Part shown: positions 44,356 to 52,800 of the stretch, one piece after another
Layout: each line of letters opens with the position of its first letter
Position numbering within the stretch: the stretch's first letter is position 1
From: Litoribacter populi
Lineage (GTDB): Bacteria > Bacteroidota > Bacteroidia > Cytophagales > Cyclobacteriaceae
Assembly (NCBI RefSeq): GCF_007483685.1
Contig: NZ_VMKN01000002.1
Span: 397,452 to 461,451 of the forward strand
DNA: 64,000 bases
Direction: 5' to 3'
Made by a program: the position numbers and the translations under genes
Notes under the pieces: generated by a model
Told to the model about the DNA's origin: nothing
Databases searched by the model: none
Seen by the model: the letters and a program-made list of their open reading frames with translations, nothing else

Positions 44356-44619
44356 TTAGTTGAAAGCGATGTTACCTGCGTTAAGAGCAATAAGTAGACA
44401 AACTACTACTGCAAACAGGGACACAACTTCCACAAGAGCTGCAATGATCAACATAGCAGTCTGGATTTTACCAGCTGCTTCAGGCTGACGGGCAATAGCT
44501 TCCATAGCTTGACCACCAATTCTACCGATACCAAGAGCTGCGCCTATCGCAACAACACCAGCACCAATACCTGCTCCCATAAGAGCTAGACCTGCAGACA
44601 ATAATAATGAAGTTAACAT
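44356..44619 (-). CDS. atpE: ATP synthase F0 subunit c
   Basis: Proteolipid of the rotor ring. 87 residues in two membrane helices joined by the polar loop AIARQPEA. The first helix is Gly/Ala-rich (GAGIGAGVVAIGAALGIG). The ion-binding carboxylate is Glu64 in ALVEVVSLFA; no Ser/Thr follows directly after it as in Na+-binding rings, so proton coupling is more likely. Confidence 0.97.
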   Translation of the reverse strand: MLTSLLLSAGLALMGAGIGAGVVAIGAALGIGRIGGQAMEAIARQPEAAGKIQTAMLIIAALVEVVSLFAVVVCLLIALNAGNIAFN

Positions 44620-44655
44620 ACGTGTTATTAGTTATATAAATTGAACAAAGAAATT

Positions 44656-45684
44656 TTAATGCTCGATTGCTTCATGATGATGCTCAGACACCGCGGCGCC
44701 GATATACATCGATGTAAACAAGGTAAATACATAAGCCTGTATAGAGGCTACCAATATTTCAATCAGGTTGATGAAAATCACCATCACAGTACTCACTACA
44801 CCAATGGCATAGGATTCAAAGATGAAGATCAGGGCGATGAAAGCCAAGATCACAATGTGACCTGCTGTAATGGCCACAAACAAACGGACCATCAAGGCAA
44901 AAGGCTTTGTAAACAGACCCATTATCTCTACAGGCACAATTACTAGCAACAATGGAATCGGAACTCCAGGAGTTGCGAATACGTGCTTCCAGTAATCCTT
45001 ATTACCATTCAGGTTTACCACAATAAATGTGATGGCAGCCAAGGTCGCCGTTACCGCGATGTTACCGGTAAGGTTGGCAGCGCCAGGAATCAAGCCCAAC
45101 AGGTTACCTATCCAGATAAAGAAGAACAGGGTAAGCAGGTAAGGCATGAATTTTTTATATCTCGGCCCGATGTTAGGCAGGGCGATTTCGTCTCTTACAA
45201 ACAGTACAATCGGCTCGATGAAAGAAGCGACACCTTTCGGAGCACTATTTGGCCTTTTCTTGTAGTTATTTGCCGTTGATATCATTAATGCTAAAATCAC
45301 CAGGATTACGATAAACATCATGGCGACATTCTTCGTAATAGATAAGTCAGTGATTGATCTTGACTCATCCACAGCTCTCAGCTTGTCATGATCGTCGATG
45401 AAGTAACCCTCATGCTCTTTACCGAAAGTATGAGTTTCAGGATTGATGAAATCGCTTGAGGAAAAGACCTCCATACCTCTATCTTGAGAATATACGATTA
45501 CAGGGAGAGGTAGCGTCACATGGGTATGGCCTACGGTAGCAAAATGCCACTCATGGGAGTCCTTGATGTGATGCATGATAAAACCAGTCTTATCTTCATC
45601 CGAACCAGAGGCAGCAAAGGCCGTTGGTGCGCTCAGCAAGAAGGCTGATAATAAAACACTTAGAAACAGAAACTTACGGATCAT
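44656..45684 (-). CDS. atpB: ATP synthase F0 subunit a, with signal-peptide-like N-terminal extension
   Basis: Stator channel of F0. 342 residues, about 70-90 longer than E. coli subunit a. The extra N-terminal part starts with a signal-peptide-like segment (MIRKFLFLSVLLSAF, ending TAFA) and a His- and Asp-rich periplasmic stretch to about residue 115. The membrane core follows, with NLLGLIPG, the essential Arg in ALMVRLFVAITAGH, and the C-terminal helix ASIQAYVFTLFTSMYIG. The long N-terminus is common in Bacteroidota. ATG 45684 is used; a TTG precedes it by one codon. Confidence 0.96.
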   Translation of the reverse strand: MIRKFLFLSVLLSAFLLSAPTAFAASGSDEDKTGFIMHHIKDSHEWHFATVGHTHVTLPLPVIVYSQDRGMEVFSSSDFINPETHTFGKEHEGYFIDDHDKLRAVDESRSITDLSITKNVAMMFIVILVILALMISTANNYKKRPNSAPKGVASFIEPIVLFVRDEIALPNIGPRYKKFMPYLLTLFFFIWIGNLLGLIPGAANLTGNIAVTATLAAITFIVVNLNGNKDYWKHVFATPGVPIPLLLVIVPVEIMGLFTKPFALMVRLFVAITAGHIVILAFIALIFIFESYAIGVVSTVMVIFINLIEILVASIQAYVFTLFTSMYIGAAVSEHHHEAIEH

Positions 45685-45703
45685 CAAATCAATTTTTAGA
45701 AAC

Positions 45704-46090
45704 CTACTTTGAATGCGGGCGCAAATTAGTTATTAACCCGTATATATCAAATAATAAATACAACAAATAAACCGCAAAGAAATTAGTTACAAACAGAATA
45801 ATATTGTCCAATCCCAAAACCACAAAGATCAGGATATACCCCAAACTGAAGAAAAATCTGAAAATAGTACCCCCTAGCACAACTTGAGCGAAATTTTCTT
45901 TCCCATTTTTTAATATCAATTGGGATAAAAATCCTGTAACTAAGGTCAGAAAGAAGAAAAACAAAAGAATGTTCCAAACCTTTGCATGAAGCAACTGTTC
46001 AAAACCCGTCACATCAATTAGGGCTATCAAGGCGGCAATTCCCAAGGTAAGGCCAATCAATTGGACATACATGGAGGATAGAATTTTCAT
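45704..46090 (-). CDS. small membrane protein in the atp operon (AtpI-like position)
   Basis: 128 residues with four membrane helices (MKILSSMYVQLIGLTLGIAA at the start). It sits between atpZ and atpB, where other bacteria have atpI, a c-ring assembly factor. The similarity to AtpI is in topology and place rather than clear motif, so the role is inferred. ATG 46090 is chosen over TTG 46099. The spacing to atpB is 19 bases, so it is co-transcribed. Confidence 0.7.
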   Translation of the reverse strand: MKILSSMYVQLIGLTLGIAALIALIDVTGFEQLLHAKVWNILLFFFFLTLVTGFLSQLILKNGKENFAQVVLGGTIFRFFFSLGYILIFVVLGLDNIILFVTNFFAVYLLYLLFDIYGLITNLRPHSK

Positions 46091-46122
46091 GTTATTCAAG
46101 GTGCTTATTCAGGGCGGCAAAG

Positions 46123-46377
46123 TTACGGCTTTTTATCTTTGGATTCCGCCCTTTCATCTGCTTTTATCAAGAGAAATAGCTGATAGAAAGCCACTCCGAT
46201 AGATAGAAATACAAACAAAAGAAGCCAGACGGGAAATTTCATCTGGCTTTTTTGCTGCACTTTTAGGCCTATAAAGACCCCTAATCCAATCACCCCGAAC
46301 ATCTGAAATGCCAAACCTATGTATTTCACATAGGTAGGGACATTATTTGACGAGGAGTTTTTCTTTGGACTGTTCAT
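46123..46377 (-). CDS. atpZ: AtpZ/AtpI family protein
   Basis: 84 residues with two membrane helices: YVKYIGLAFQMFGVIGLGVFIG, written here as residues about 15-35, and a second at about 47-69. The Lys/Gln loop between them (LKVQQKSQMKFP) is typical of AtpZ, which with AtpI helps F0 assembly or Mg2+/Ca2+ supply. ATG 46377 gives MNSPKKNSSS; the longer frame to 46410 is not needed. Its start lies within the 3' end of the bactofilin gene (35-base overlap), suggesting coupled translation. Confidence 0.82.
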   Translation of the reverse strand: MNSPKKNSSSNNVPTYVKYIGLAFQMFGVIGLGVFIGLKVQQKSQMKFPVWLLLFVFLSIGVAFYQLFLLIKADERAESKDKKP

Positions 46378-46777
46378 GGATGTTATTATTATTTGGCTTG
46401 GCATTGGCATCCACAGATACCACTTCTGTCATATGACACTTGCCATTGAACACTGCTCCGTTTTCGACCACCAGCTTCTTGGTTACCATATCCCCTTTGA
46501 TGACAGCAGATTTTTTCAGGTATAACGCTTCACTGCATTTGATCTCTCCTTCAATATAGCCGGAGACTTCCACTTCTACCGCAGAGATGTTACCTACAAT
46601 TTTGGCCGAATCACCGATCACTACTTTCTTTTCGGATTTGAGGGTTCCTTCAACAGTCCCTTCAATTCTGATATTGCCTTGCGCGATAATTTCGCCAGTG
46701 ATCTTGGTCTCTTTGGCAATCACGTTACTGGAATTTACCATCTCAGTAACTGCATTCTTTTCTTCATTCTTAAACAT
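46343..46777 (-). CDS. bactofilin family cytoskeletal protein
   Basis: 144 residues from ATG 46777. The core (about 20-125) is a right-handed beta-helix repeat: IIAQGNIRIEGTVEGTL, VVIGDSAKIVGNISA, VEVSGYIEGEIKCSE, AVIKGDMVTKK, typical of bactofilins (DUF583). These form nucleotide-free filaments that position cell-wall enzymes. The ATG is one base after the stop of the M23 peptidase gene, and bactofilin-M23 pairs are seen in many bacteria, so the two probably work together on cell shape. Disordered N-terminal and Asn-rich C-terminal tails. Confidence 0.92.
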   Translation of the reverse strand: MFKNEEKNAVTEMVNSSNVIAKETKITGEIIAQGNIRIEGTVEGTLKSEKKVVIGDSAKIVGNISAVEVEVSGYIEGEIKCSEALYLKKSAVIKGDMVTKKLVVENGAVFNGKCHMTEVVSVDANAKPNNNNIHEQSKEKLLVK

Positions 46778-46778
46778 A

Positions 46779-47642
46779 TCAATCAAAGGTTATAAATTCC
46801 TGGGGATTAAGCGGGGTGCCTTTGTACCATAACTCCAGATGTAAATGATGGCCGGTAGTCTGTTCTCCCGTGTTCCCAATTATAGATATTATCTCTCCTG
46901 CCTGAACAAGGTCCCCGACCCTCTTCAATAATACAGAATTATGCTTATATATAGAAATTAATTCATTGGAATGCTGCACTCCAATATTATATCCTGTCTC
47001 CAGTGTCCAGTGGGCAAAGATCACACTGCCTGAGGCAATGGACTTGACTGGCTCATCCTCTCCGGCTACTACATCCACTCCAAAATGCTCGGCAGCCGGA
47101 TCGAAGCTGGAGGTCACCAACCCTTTAAGCGGAGGAAAGAAGTAAACTTCCGTAAATGTGCCACTGTTAAGTCGCTCAAAACTACCTTCGGAAGGCTGGG
47201 TTTCAAATTCTTCCAGAATCTTCTGCGTTGCATCCCCTCTTTTATAAAGATCTACCGAGCCTCTGTCCAATTCCAGCGAAGGTTGGTCTTCATTTCTGCC
47301 CGTTGTATCCATCAACTCCCCCCGAATGAGATGCATGATATTGGACATATACTGATCTTTGGCATGCACTTCCTTATATAAGGAGTCGACAGTTGCCGAA
47401 AGGGCTATCAACTTCTCTGTATTTTCCGATTCCTGATATACAGGATCAAACCATCTGCCCAAAAGTGTTTTGGAAAGGATAAGCGCTAGCCCAAACACTA
47501 GGATAAACCCTAGGAATGTCAGCAATCCTATCTTAATTTTGGTCAAACTGAAACTGTTTATTACTGAGAAATCCTCTTCTCTGCGGACAACAAACAAATA
47601 TTTAGTTTCGAACCAGTTTTTTATCTTTTGGGAAATGCTCAA
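46779..47642 (-). CDS. M23-family peptidase, membrane-anchored
   Basis: 287 residues. A basic cytoplasmic N-terminus, one membrane helix (about 37-59), a coiled-coil stretch (about 75-115) and a C-terminal LytM domain. Zinc ligands are in HFGVDVVAGE (H-x3-D) and GHHLHLELW (H-x-H), so it should be an active peptidoglycan endopeptidase rather than a degenerate scaffold. First gene of a transcript that continues into bactofilin and the atp genes; -7 box at 47673-47680. Confidence 0.93.
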   Translation of the reverse strand: MSISQKIKNWFETKYLFVVRREEDFSVINSFSLTKIKIGLLTFLGFILVFGLALILSKTLLGRWFDPVYQESENTEKLIALSATVDSLYKEVHAKDQYMSNIMHLIRGELMDTTGRNEDQPSLELDRGSVDLYKRGDATQKILEEFETQPSEGSFERLNSGTFTEVYFFPPLKGLVTSSFDPAAEHFGVDVVAGEDEPVKSIASGSVIFAHWTLETGYNIGVQHSNELISIYKHNSVLLKRVGDLVQAGEIISIIGNTGEQTTGHHLHLELWYKGTPLNPQEFITFD

Positions 47643-47672
47643 ATTGCAATAATTTTAAATATCCTGCTCTTG

Positions 47673-47680
47673 CAAAAATA
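47673..47680 (-). promoter_or_regulatory. -7 element for M23-bactofilin-atp transcript
   Basis: TATTTTTG on the minus strand, 30 bases before the M23 ATG at 47642. It is the only clear promoter box found upstream of the atp genes. Confidence 0.6.
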
Positions 47681-47739
47681 GAATATTAATTTAAAGCGTT
47701 TAATATTTTGATACAAAAGAGCTAATTTGCCTGCTGGTA

Positions 47740-50367
47740 ATGATGACAATAAACAGATTCTCAAAGCATTTATTTTCCATTCTCCTACTTGGGACCCTAG
47801 TAGCATGTAGTGCTGAAAGAAACACCTTTACCAGCAGGCTTTACCATAACACGACTGCCAGATACAACGCCTACTTTTTGGCCAAGGAGAAAATCGCCGA
47901 AGTTGAACACAACATTGAGTTGGCCCACCGGGAGGATTATTCAGAACCGCTGCCAATTTTCTATCCCATAGACAGTGCGATAATCGAACAAAACGAAGGG
48001 CTAATTGAAGATGCTCACGGCATGGCCTCCAAAGCCATCGACTGGCACAAGAACAGCAAATGGGTGGATGATAGCTATTTTCTAATCGGGAAGATCCAAC
48101 ACTTGCAGGCAGATTTTGATGACGCCATCAATACATTTAAATACCTAAATGTAAACAGTAAGAAGAAAGACGTAAGACATCAAGCACTCATCCAATTGCT
48201 GCATGCCTTTATTGATCTTCGCAAATTCGATGATGCCGCATATGTAATCGACTTCTTCTCTAAAGAAACAGCCATCAGTAAAACTAACCGACAGAAGCTT
48301 TATCTGACATTGGGGTATTATTATGAAGTTCGCGGGGAAAGGGATGGAATTGTCTCCTCTTTGGATAAAGCCGTAGAGCTGACTAGAAATCCTAAGGAAA
48401 AATCCAGGATCAACTTTATCCTTGCCCAACTGTATCAGCGAGCCGGTTTTGATGCCGTGGCCTATGATTATTATCAAAAGGCACTGAAGGGAAATCCACC
48501 TTATGAGCGAGCTTTCTTTTCTCAGCTTTATTCTCAGCAAGTGGTAGAGCTAGAAAAAAGCAAGGATTTCAAAAAAGTACGTAAATACTACGATGAACTT
48601 TATGACGATCGGAAAAATAGGGATTTGCGGGATGTTATTCTTTATGAGAAAGCGATGTTTGAACTCAAACAGGATAACCAGGATGAGGGAATCCGCCTGT
48701 TGACCTTGGCTGCTAAAGAGGAAAGTCCGAACCAGCGTCAAAAAGGCTACATTTACCATAAGCTTTCAGAAATTTATTTTGATGAAATGAAGGATTACCG
48801 TGCTGCCAAATATTACCTGGACAGTGCGGTAGAAAATTTTAAAGAAACAGACCGTCTCTATGCTTCCATCCAATTAAAGAAAAAGGTGTTGGATGATTAT
48901 GTGGAGAATTTCGAAGTTATTCAAAAGAACGACAGTCTTTTGCACCTATCCTCCCTTTCAAGAGATGAGCAAATTCTAGTGGCTGAGGCTTTTATTAAAA
49001 GTGAGGAAGAAAGGCTCATCAGAGAAGCTGAAATGAAAAACCAGGAGAAATCCACTGGTATCTTTGACAACCTGCTGGCCTTCGGAGGGAAAGGAAGTGG
49101 ATCATCATTTTATTTTGAAAACCCTACTGCCATGCAGCAGGGCTCGATTGATTTTTATAGAATATGGGGCAACAGACCCTTGGAGGACAATTGGAGACGA
49201 AGCAACAAAGGCTTCCAAGAAGCTATAGGTGAGACAATGGACCAGTCTGACAGCATTGATAATACCGAAACCGAAGACCAACCAGAAATCATTCTGCCTG
49301 ACTTAGATGACCTGCTCAACCAAATCCCAAGTGATAGATCCGTATTGAATGAAATGAAAGCTGAGATGGAGGAGTCCTATTTTCAACTTGGCAAAATTCT
49401 TTATATAGATCTGAAAGAACCCAATAGATCAATTGGATACCTAAACCGATTGCTGTCTGATTATCCTCAGACGCCGAAAAAACCAGAAGCTTATTACACC
49501 TTATATATGGCTTCAAAGGAAGCAGGGCTTCCACATGGCCAATACAAGGAAATACTTAACAAAGATTTTCCAGACTCCCCATTCACCAAGTCTTTGAATA
49601 ACCCTGCTCAAGGCAACTCCTCCCAAGATCACCGTGCGGCTGGTGAGCAATACAGGCAAGCCTATGAACTTTTCAATCAAAAAGAGTATTTATCTTCTAG
49701 ACAGATAGTTAGAAAAGCCCTTGACGATTATCCCCTTACTCGAAATACAGAGAAGCTTTGGCTACTTGACATTATGGTTTCCCACAAGCTAGATGGCGAA
49801 GAGGCATACAAGCTAAAACTTGAGCAGTATCTTCAAAGCGTGGAAGATAAAGACCTTGAAAAACTGGCAAGAAAAATGCTGACAGTCATCGCAGGCGATG
49901 ATAAACCCCTTCTAGTTTCCAAAAACTTGGATCAAGATACCGACTTGGACACTGCTGATACCTTAGCCACTTTGGAAGAAGAAGTAAAAGAGCCTTCACC
50001 TTATAAGGAAAATCTAGAACAGACCCATATATTTATCTTGGCATTGGAACCAAAGCAAAGTCAAGAGGCAAAAACCCTGACTGCAGACCTTGAGAATTTT
50101 CATTCTAGACATTATGCAAATGCCAGATTGAGAACGGGAACCATTTCCATCAACAAGGAAAACACATTAATCATAATCAGCCCATTTGGGAAAGCAGACA
50201 AGGCTATGGAATACCGCGAAAAGTTCTTAACTGAATTTAACAGCGACGACCTACCAGCTGAATTAAAAAATAGTAGTTTTGTAATTTCGATAGAGAATTT
50301 CCAACAGTTAAATAAGCGAAAAGACATAGAAGAGTACAAGGCTTTCTATAAAGAAGCTTATAAATAA
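47740..50367 (+). CDS. sprE: T9SS/gliding lipoprotein SprE (PorW)
   Basis: An 875-residue lipoprotein needed for type IX secretion and gliding in species where it has been studied. Lipobox LVACS with Cys23. After that come many TPR-like helical repeats (about 90-400 and 545-720) with AINTFKYLN, YYYEVRGERD and YDYYQKALKGNPP. The segment FYFENPTAMQQGS with WGNRPLEDNW (about 475-484) is the part I associate with SprE/PorW. In the C-terminal 120 residues a small alpha/beta domain (HIFILALEP...) follows. Four bases separate it from the PBP1A gene. No exact -7 box; a shortened TAATTTG lies about 25 bases upstream. Confidence 0.9.
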   Translation: MMTINRFSKHLFSILLLGTLVACSAERNTFTSRLYHNTTARYNAYFLAKEKIAEVEHNIELAHREDYSEPLPIFYPIDSAIIEQNEGLIEDAHGMASKAIDWHKNSKWVDDSYFLIGKIQHLQADFDDAINTFKYLNVNSKKKDVRHQALIQLLHAFIDLRKFDDAAYVIDFFSKETAISKTNRQKLYLTLGYYYEVRGERDGIVSSLDKAVELTRNPKEKSRINFILAQLYQRAGFDAVAYDYYQKALKGNPPYERAFFSQLYSQQVVELEKSKDFKKVRKYYDELYDDRKNRDLRDVILYEKAMFELKQDNQDEGIRLLTLAAKEESPNQRQKGYIYHKLSEIYFDEMKDYRAAKYYLDSAVENFKETDRLYASIQLKKKVLDDYVENFEVIQKNDSLLHLSSLSRDEQILVAEAFIKSEEERLIREAEMKNQEKSTGIFDNLLAFGGKGSGSSFYFENPTAMQQGSIDFYRIWGNRPLEDNWRRSNKGFQEAIGETMDQSDSIDNTETEDQPEIILPDLDDLLNQIPSDRSVLNEMKAEMEESYFQLGKILYIDLKEPNRSIGYLNRLLSDYPQTPKKPEAYYTLYMASKEAGLPHGQYKEILNKDFPDSPFTKSLNNPAQGNSSQDHRAAGEQYRQAYELFNQKEYLSSRQIVRKALDDYPLTRNTEKLWLLDIMVSHKLDGEEAYKLKLEQYLQSVEDKDLEKLARKMLTVIAGDDKPLLVSKNLDQDTDLDTADTLATLEEEVKEPSPYKENLEQTHIFILALEPKQSQEAKTLTADLENFHSRHYANARLRTGTISINKENTLIIISPFGKADKAMEYREKFLTEFNSDDLPAELKNSSFVISIENFQQLNKRKDIEEYKAFYKEAYK

Positions 50368-50371
50368 TCAC

Positions 50372-52684
50372 ATGAGTAATAAGAAAAAAAAAGAACTTGT
50401 TTCCGCCTCGACCATTAAGAGTGTCATTCTTTATTTGTGGCTCGGCTTTATTGCTGCAATATTAAGCTTTATCATTTTTATATGGGCAGTAAGTGCCAAT
50501 TTCCTTGGGCTATTTGGAGATCTACCGGATTTCAAGGCTTTGGAAAATCCCAAAAGCGACCTTTCCTCAGAGCTTTATTCAGCAGACGGGGTACTGCTTG
50601 GAAAATACTTTAGAGAAAACCGTACGCCTGTCGAATATAACCAAGTATCCAAAAACCTTGTCAATGCGCTAGTTGCTACTGAAGACATCCGTTTTGAGGA
50701 ACATTCCGGAATTGACCTTCAAGGCATGGGGCGAGTATTGGTAAAATCACTGATTTTGCGCCAAAGCGGTGCCGGGGGTGGTAGTACATTGAGTCAGCAA
50801 ACGGCTAAAAACCTATTCAAAACCAGAAATCTTGAAAGTCAAGGTACCCTTAGCAGAGTTCCAGGCCTGAGGATGTTGATCATCAAGACAAAAGAATGGA
50901 TCGTGGCCACCAAGTTGGAAAGAAGTTATACCAAAAACGAAATTCTAACGCTTTACCTCAACACTTCTGAATATGGAAGTAATGCCTATGGCATCAAAAC
51001 AGCCTCTACTACCTTTTTTGGTAAAGAGCCCAATGAGTTAAACTTGCAGGAGGCTGCTACACTTGTTGGTTTGTTTAAAGCCCCTTCTTATTATAGCCCA
51101 GTTTACAACCCGGAAAATTCTTTGAGAAGAAGAAATACAGTATTGGGCCAAATGATGAAATATGAGTTTATTACTCCCCACCAATATGATTCTATTGCTC
51201 AATTACCACTTGAACTCAATTATAAAGTAGAGAACCACAATTTAGGAACAGCCACTTACTTTAGAGAAGTGGTTAAATCAGAGTTGCTAAAATGGACTAG
51301 GGAAAACCTACGTCCTGATGGAAAACCTTACAATTTGTTTGAGGATGGATTAAAAGTATTCACCACCATTGACAGCCGCTTGCAAAATTATGCCGAGCAG
51401 GCCGTAATTGAGCACATGTCCGACCTACAAAAGACCTTTGAGGCCGAAATGGGCAAGCGTAAGCCATGGATAGATAGTCAAGGCCGAGAAATTCCCAACT
51501 TCCTAGAAAACGCTGTTAAAAGAACTGAAGCTTATAGGGTGTTATCAAACCGATATGGCGCAGGTTCGGACAGTCTAAAAATTAAACTTAACGAAAAGAA
51601 AAAAATGAGGGTATTCTCCTATGAATTTGGAGAAGTCGACACGCTCATGAGTACTATGGATTCCTTGGAGTACTATAAAAAATTCCTTCAGCCGGGATTC
51701 GTATCGCTAGACCCATCAACCGGCCATATCAAAGCATGGGTAGGTGGCGTTAACCATAAGCATTTCAAATACGACCACGTACGTCAAGGAAAAAGACAAC
51801 CTGGCTCTACATTTAAGCCATTCGTCTATGCAGCTGCCATTGAAAACGGCTACGGACCCTGCTATGAGGTCATGGATCAGCCCGTGGAAGTTAATATTCC
51901 GGGTCAGCCTACTTGGAGCCCAAAAAATGCTGACAGTAAATTTACCTATGAAAAAATGAACATCCGTGAGGCTATGGCAAGATCGGTCAACTCGGTTACA
52001 GCATTCATGATGAAAAAGCTAAGTCCACAGGTGGTAATTGAAACTGCTCACAGACTTGGAATCACTAGTCAACTGGATCCAGTACCGGCATTAGCCTTAG
52101 GTACAAGTGATGTTTCCATTATTGAAATGGTTGGCGCATTCGGAACATTTGTGAATAAGGGCGAGCATATTGTACCTTTCTTTATCGACCGAATTGAGGA
52201 TAAAAACGGAAACGTGCTACAACAATTCACGCCTAGAAAGAAACCTGCGATGAGCGAGGAACATGCCTATCTGATGGTGTATATGCTCAGAGGTGGTCTT
52301 GAGGAAACTGGAGGAACTAGCCAAGGGGTACCTTGGTCTCTAAGAGACGAAGGAAACGAAATAGGAGGAAAAACAGGTACTACTCAAAATGCATCTGATG
52401 GTTGGTATATGGGTATGACCAAAGATTTGGTGAGTGGTGTTTGGGTAGGCGGAGATGACCGTGCCATTCACTTTAGAAGCTGGATCGCAGGTCAGGGAAG
52501 TAGAACTGCCAGACCGATCTGGGTGAAATTCATGCAGAAAGTCTATGAAGATGAATCCATCGGTATTACCAAAGGACCATTTCCTAAGCCAGACAGACCA
52601 TTGAGCATAGAGTTGGATTGCAGCATGTACAACCGGGACTCAACTACTGAATTTGATTTTGACTCACGAAGTAATGATTTCTAG
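50372..52684 (+). CDS. mrcA: class A penicillin-binding protein (PBP1A type)
   Basis: Bifunctional peptidoglycan synthase of 770 residues. One N-terminal membrane helix (about 22-44); GT51 transglycosylase with the catalytic Glu in TEDIRFEEHSGID, then GGSTLSQQTAKNLF and LNTSEYGSNAYGI; transpeptidase with Ser479 in PGSTFKPF (S-x-x-K), SVN in ARSVNSVTA, and KTG in GGKTGTTQN. The short tail ends in Asp/Ser residues. It directly follows sprE (four-base gap) and is followed by a purine repeat and a terminator. Confidence 0.96.
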   Translation: MSNKKKKELVSASTIKSVILYLWLGFIAAILSFIIFIWAVSANFLGLFGDLPDFKALENPKSDLSSELYSADGVLLGKYFRENRTPVEYNQVSKNLVNALVATEDIRFEEHSGIDLQGMGRVLVKSLILRQSGAGGGSTLSQQTAKNLFKTRNLESQGTLSRVPGLRMLIIKTKEWIVATKLERSYTKNEILTLYLNTSEYGSNAYGIKTASTTFFGKEPNELNLQEAATLVGLFKAPSYYSPVYNPENSLRRRNTVLGQMMKYEFITPHQYDSIAQLPLELNYKVENHNLGTATYFREVVKSELLKWTRENLRPDGKPYNLFEDGLKVFTTIDSRLQNYAEQAVIEHMSDLQKTFEAEMGKRKPWIDSQGREIPNFLENAVKRTEAYRVLSNRYGAGSDSLKIKLNEKKKMRVFSYEFGEVDTLMSTMDSLEYYKKFLQPGFVSLDPSTGHIKAWVGGVNHKHFKYDHVRQGKRQPGSTFKPFVYAAAIENGYGPCYEVMDQPVEVNIPGQPTWSPKNADSKFTYEKMNIREAMARSVNSVTAFMMKKLSPQVVIETAHRLGITSQLDPVPALALGTSDVSIIEMVGAFGTFVNKGEHIVPFFIDRIEDKNGNVLQQFTPRKKPAMSEEHAYLMVYMLRGGLEETGGTSQGVPWSLRDEGNEIGGKTGTTQNASDGWYMGMTKDLVSGVWVGGDDRAIHFRSWIAGQGSRTARPIWVKFMQKVYEDESIGITKGPFPKPDRPLSIELDCSMYNRDSTTEFDFDSRSNDF

Positions 52685-52700
52685 AGAGACAGAAGGCCGA

Positions 52701-52721
52701 AGACGGGAGACGGGAGACGGG
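52701..52721. repeat. AGACGGG tandem repeat, three perfect units
   Basis: Three 7-bp units in a purine-rich tract (52682-52725) starting right after the PBP1A stop. It shares AGACGGGAGA with the tract at 29565-29600 on the other strand. Likely a dispersed, non-coding intergenic repeat. Confidence 0.75.
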
Positions 52722-52760
52722 AAGATATAAGTAAATACTTCAAATTTATAAGCATATAAC

Positions 52761-52787
52761 AAAACAGCCCTAGTGGCTGTTTTTTTT
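52761..52787 (+). terminator. terminator after sprE-mrcA
   Basis: AAAACAGCC (52761-52769) pairs with GGCTGTTTT (52775-52783), loop of five, continuing into T's up to 52787. Confidence 0.9.
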
Positions 52788-52794
52788 ATATTTG
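52787..52794 (+). promoter_or_regulatory. uvrC promoter, -7 element
   Basis: TATATTTG begins on the last T of the upstream terminator and ends six bases before the uvrC ATG, so the mRNA should have almost no leader. Confidence 0.6.
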
Positions 52795-52800
52795 TAATCT

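Noticed and set aside
46222-46255. AGCCAGA/TCTGGCT hairpin with T-run on the plus strand
   Set aside because: It is inside the atpZ coding region and antisense to the transcript; the coding sequence explains the bases.
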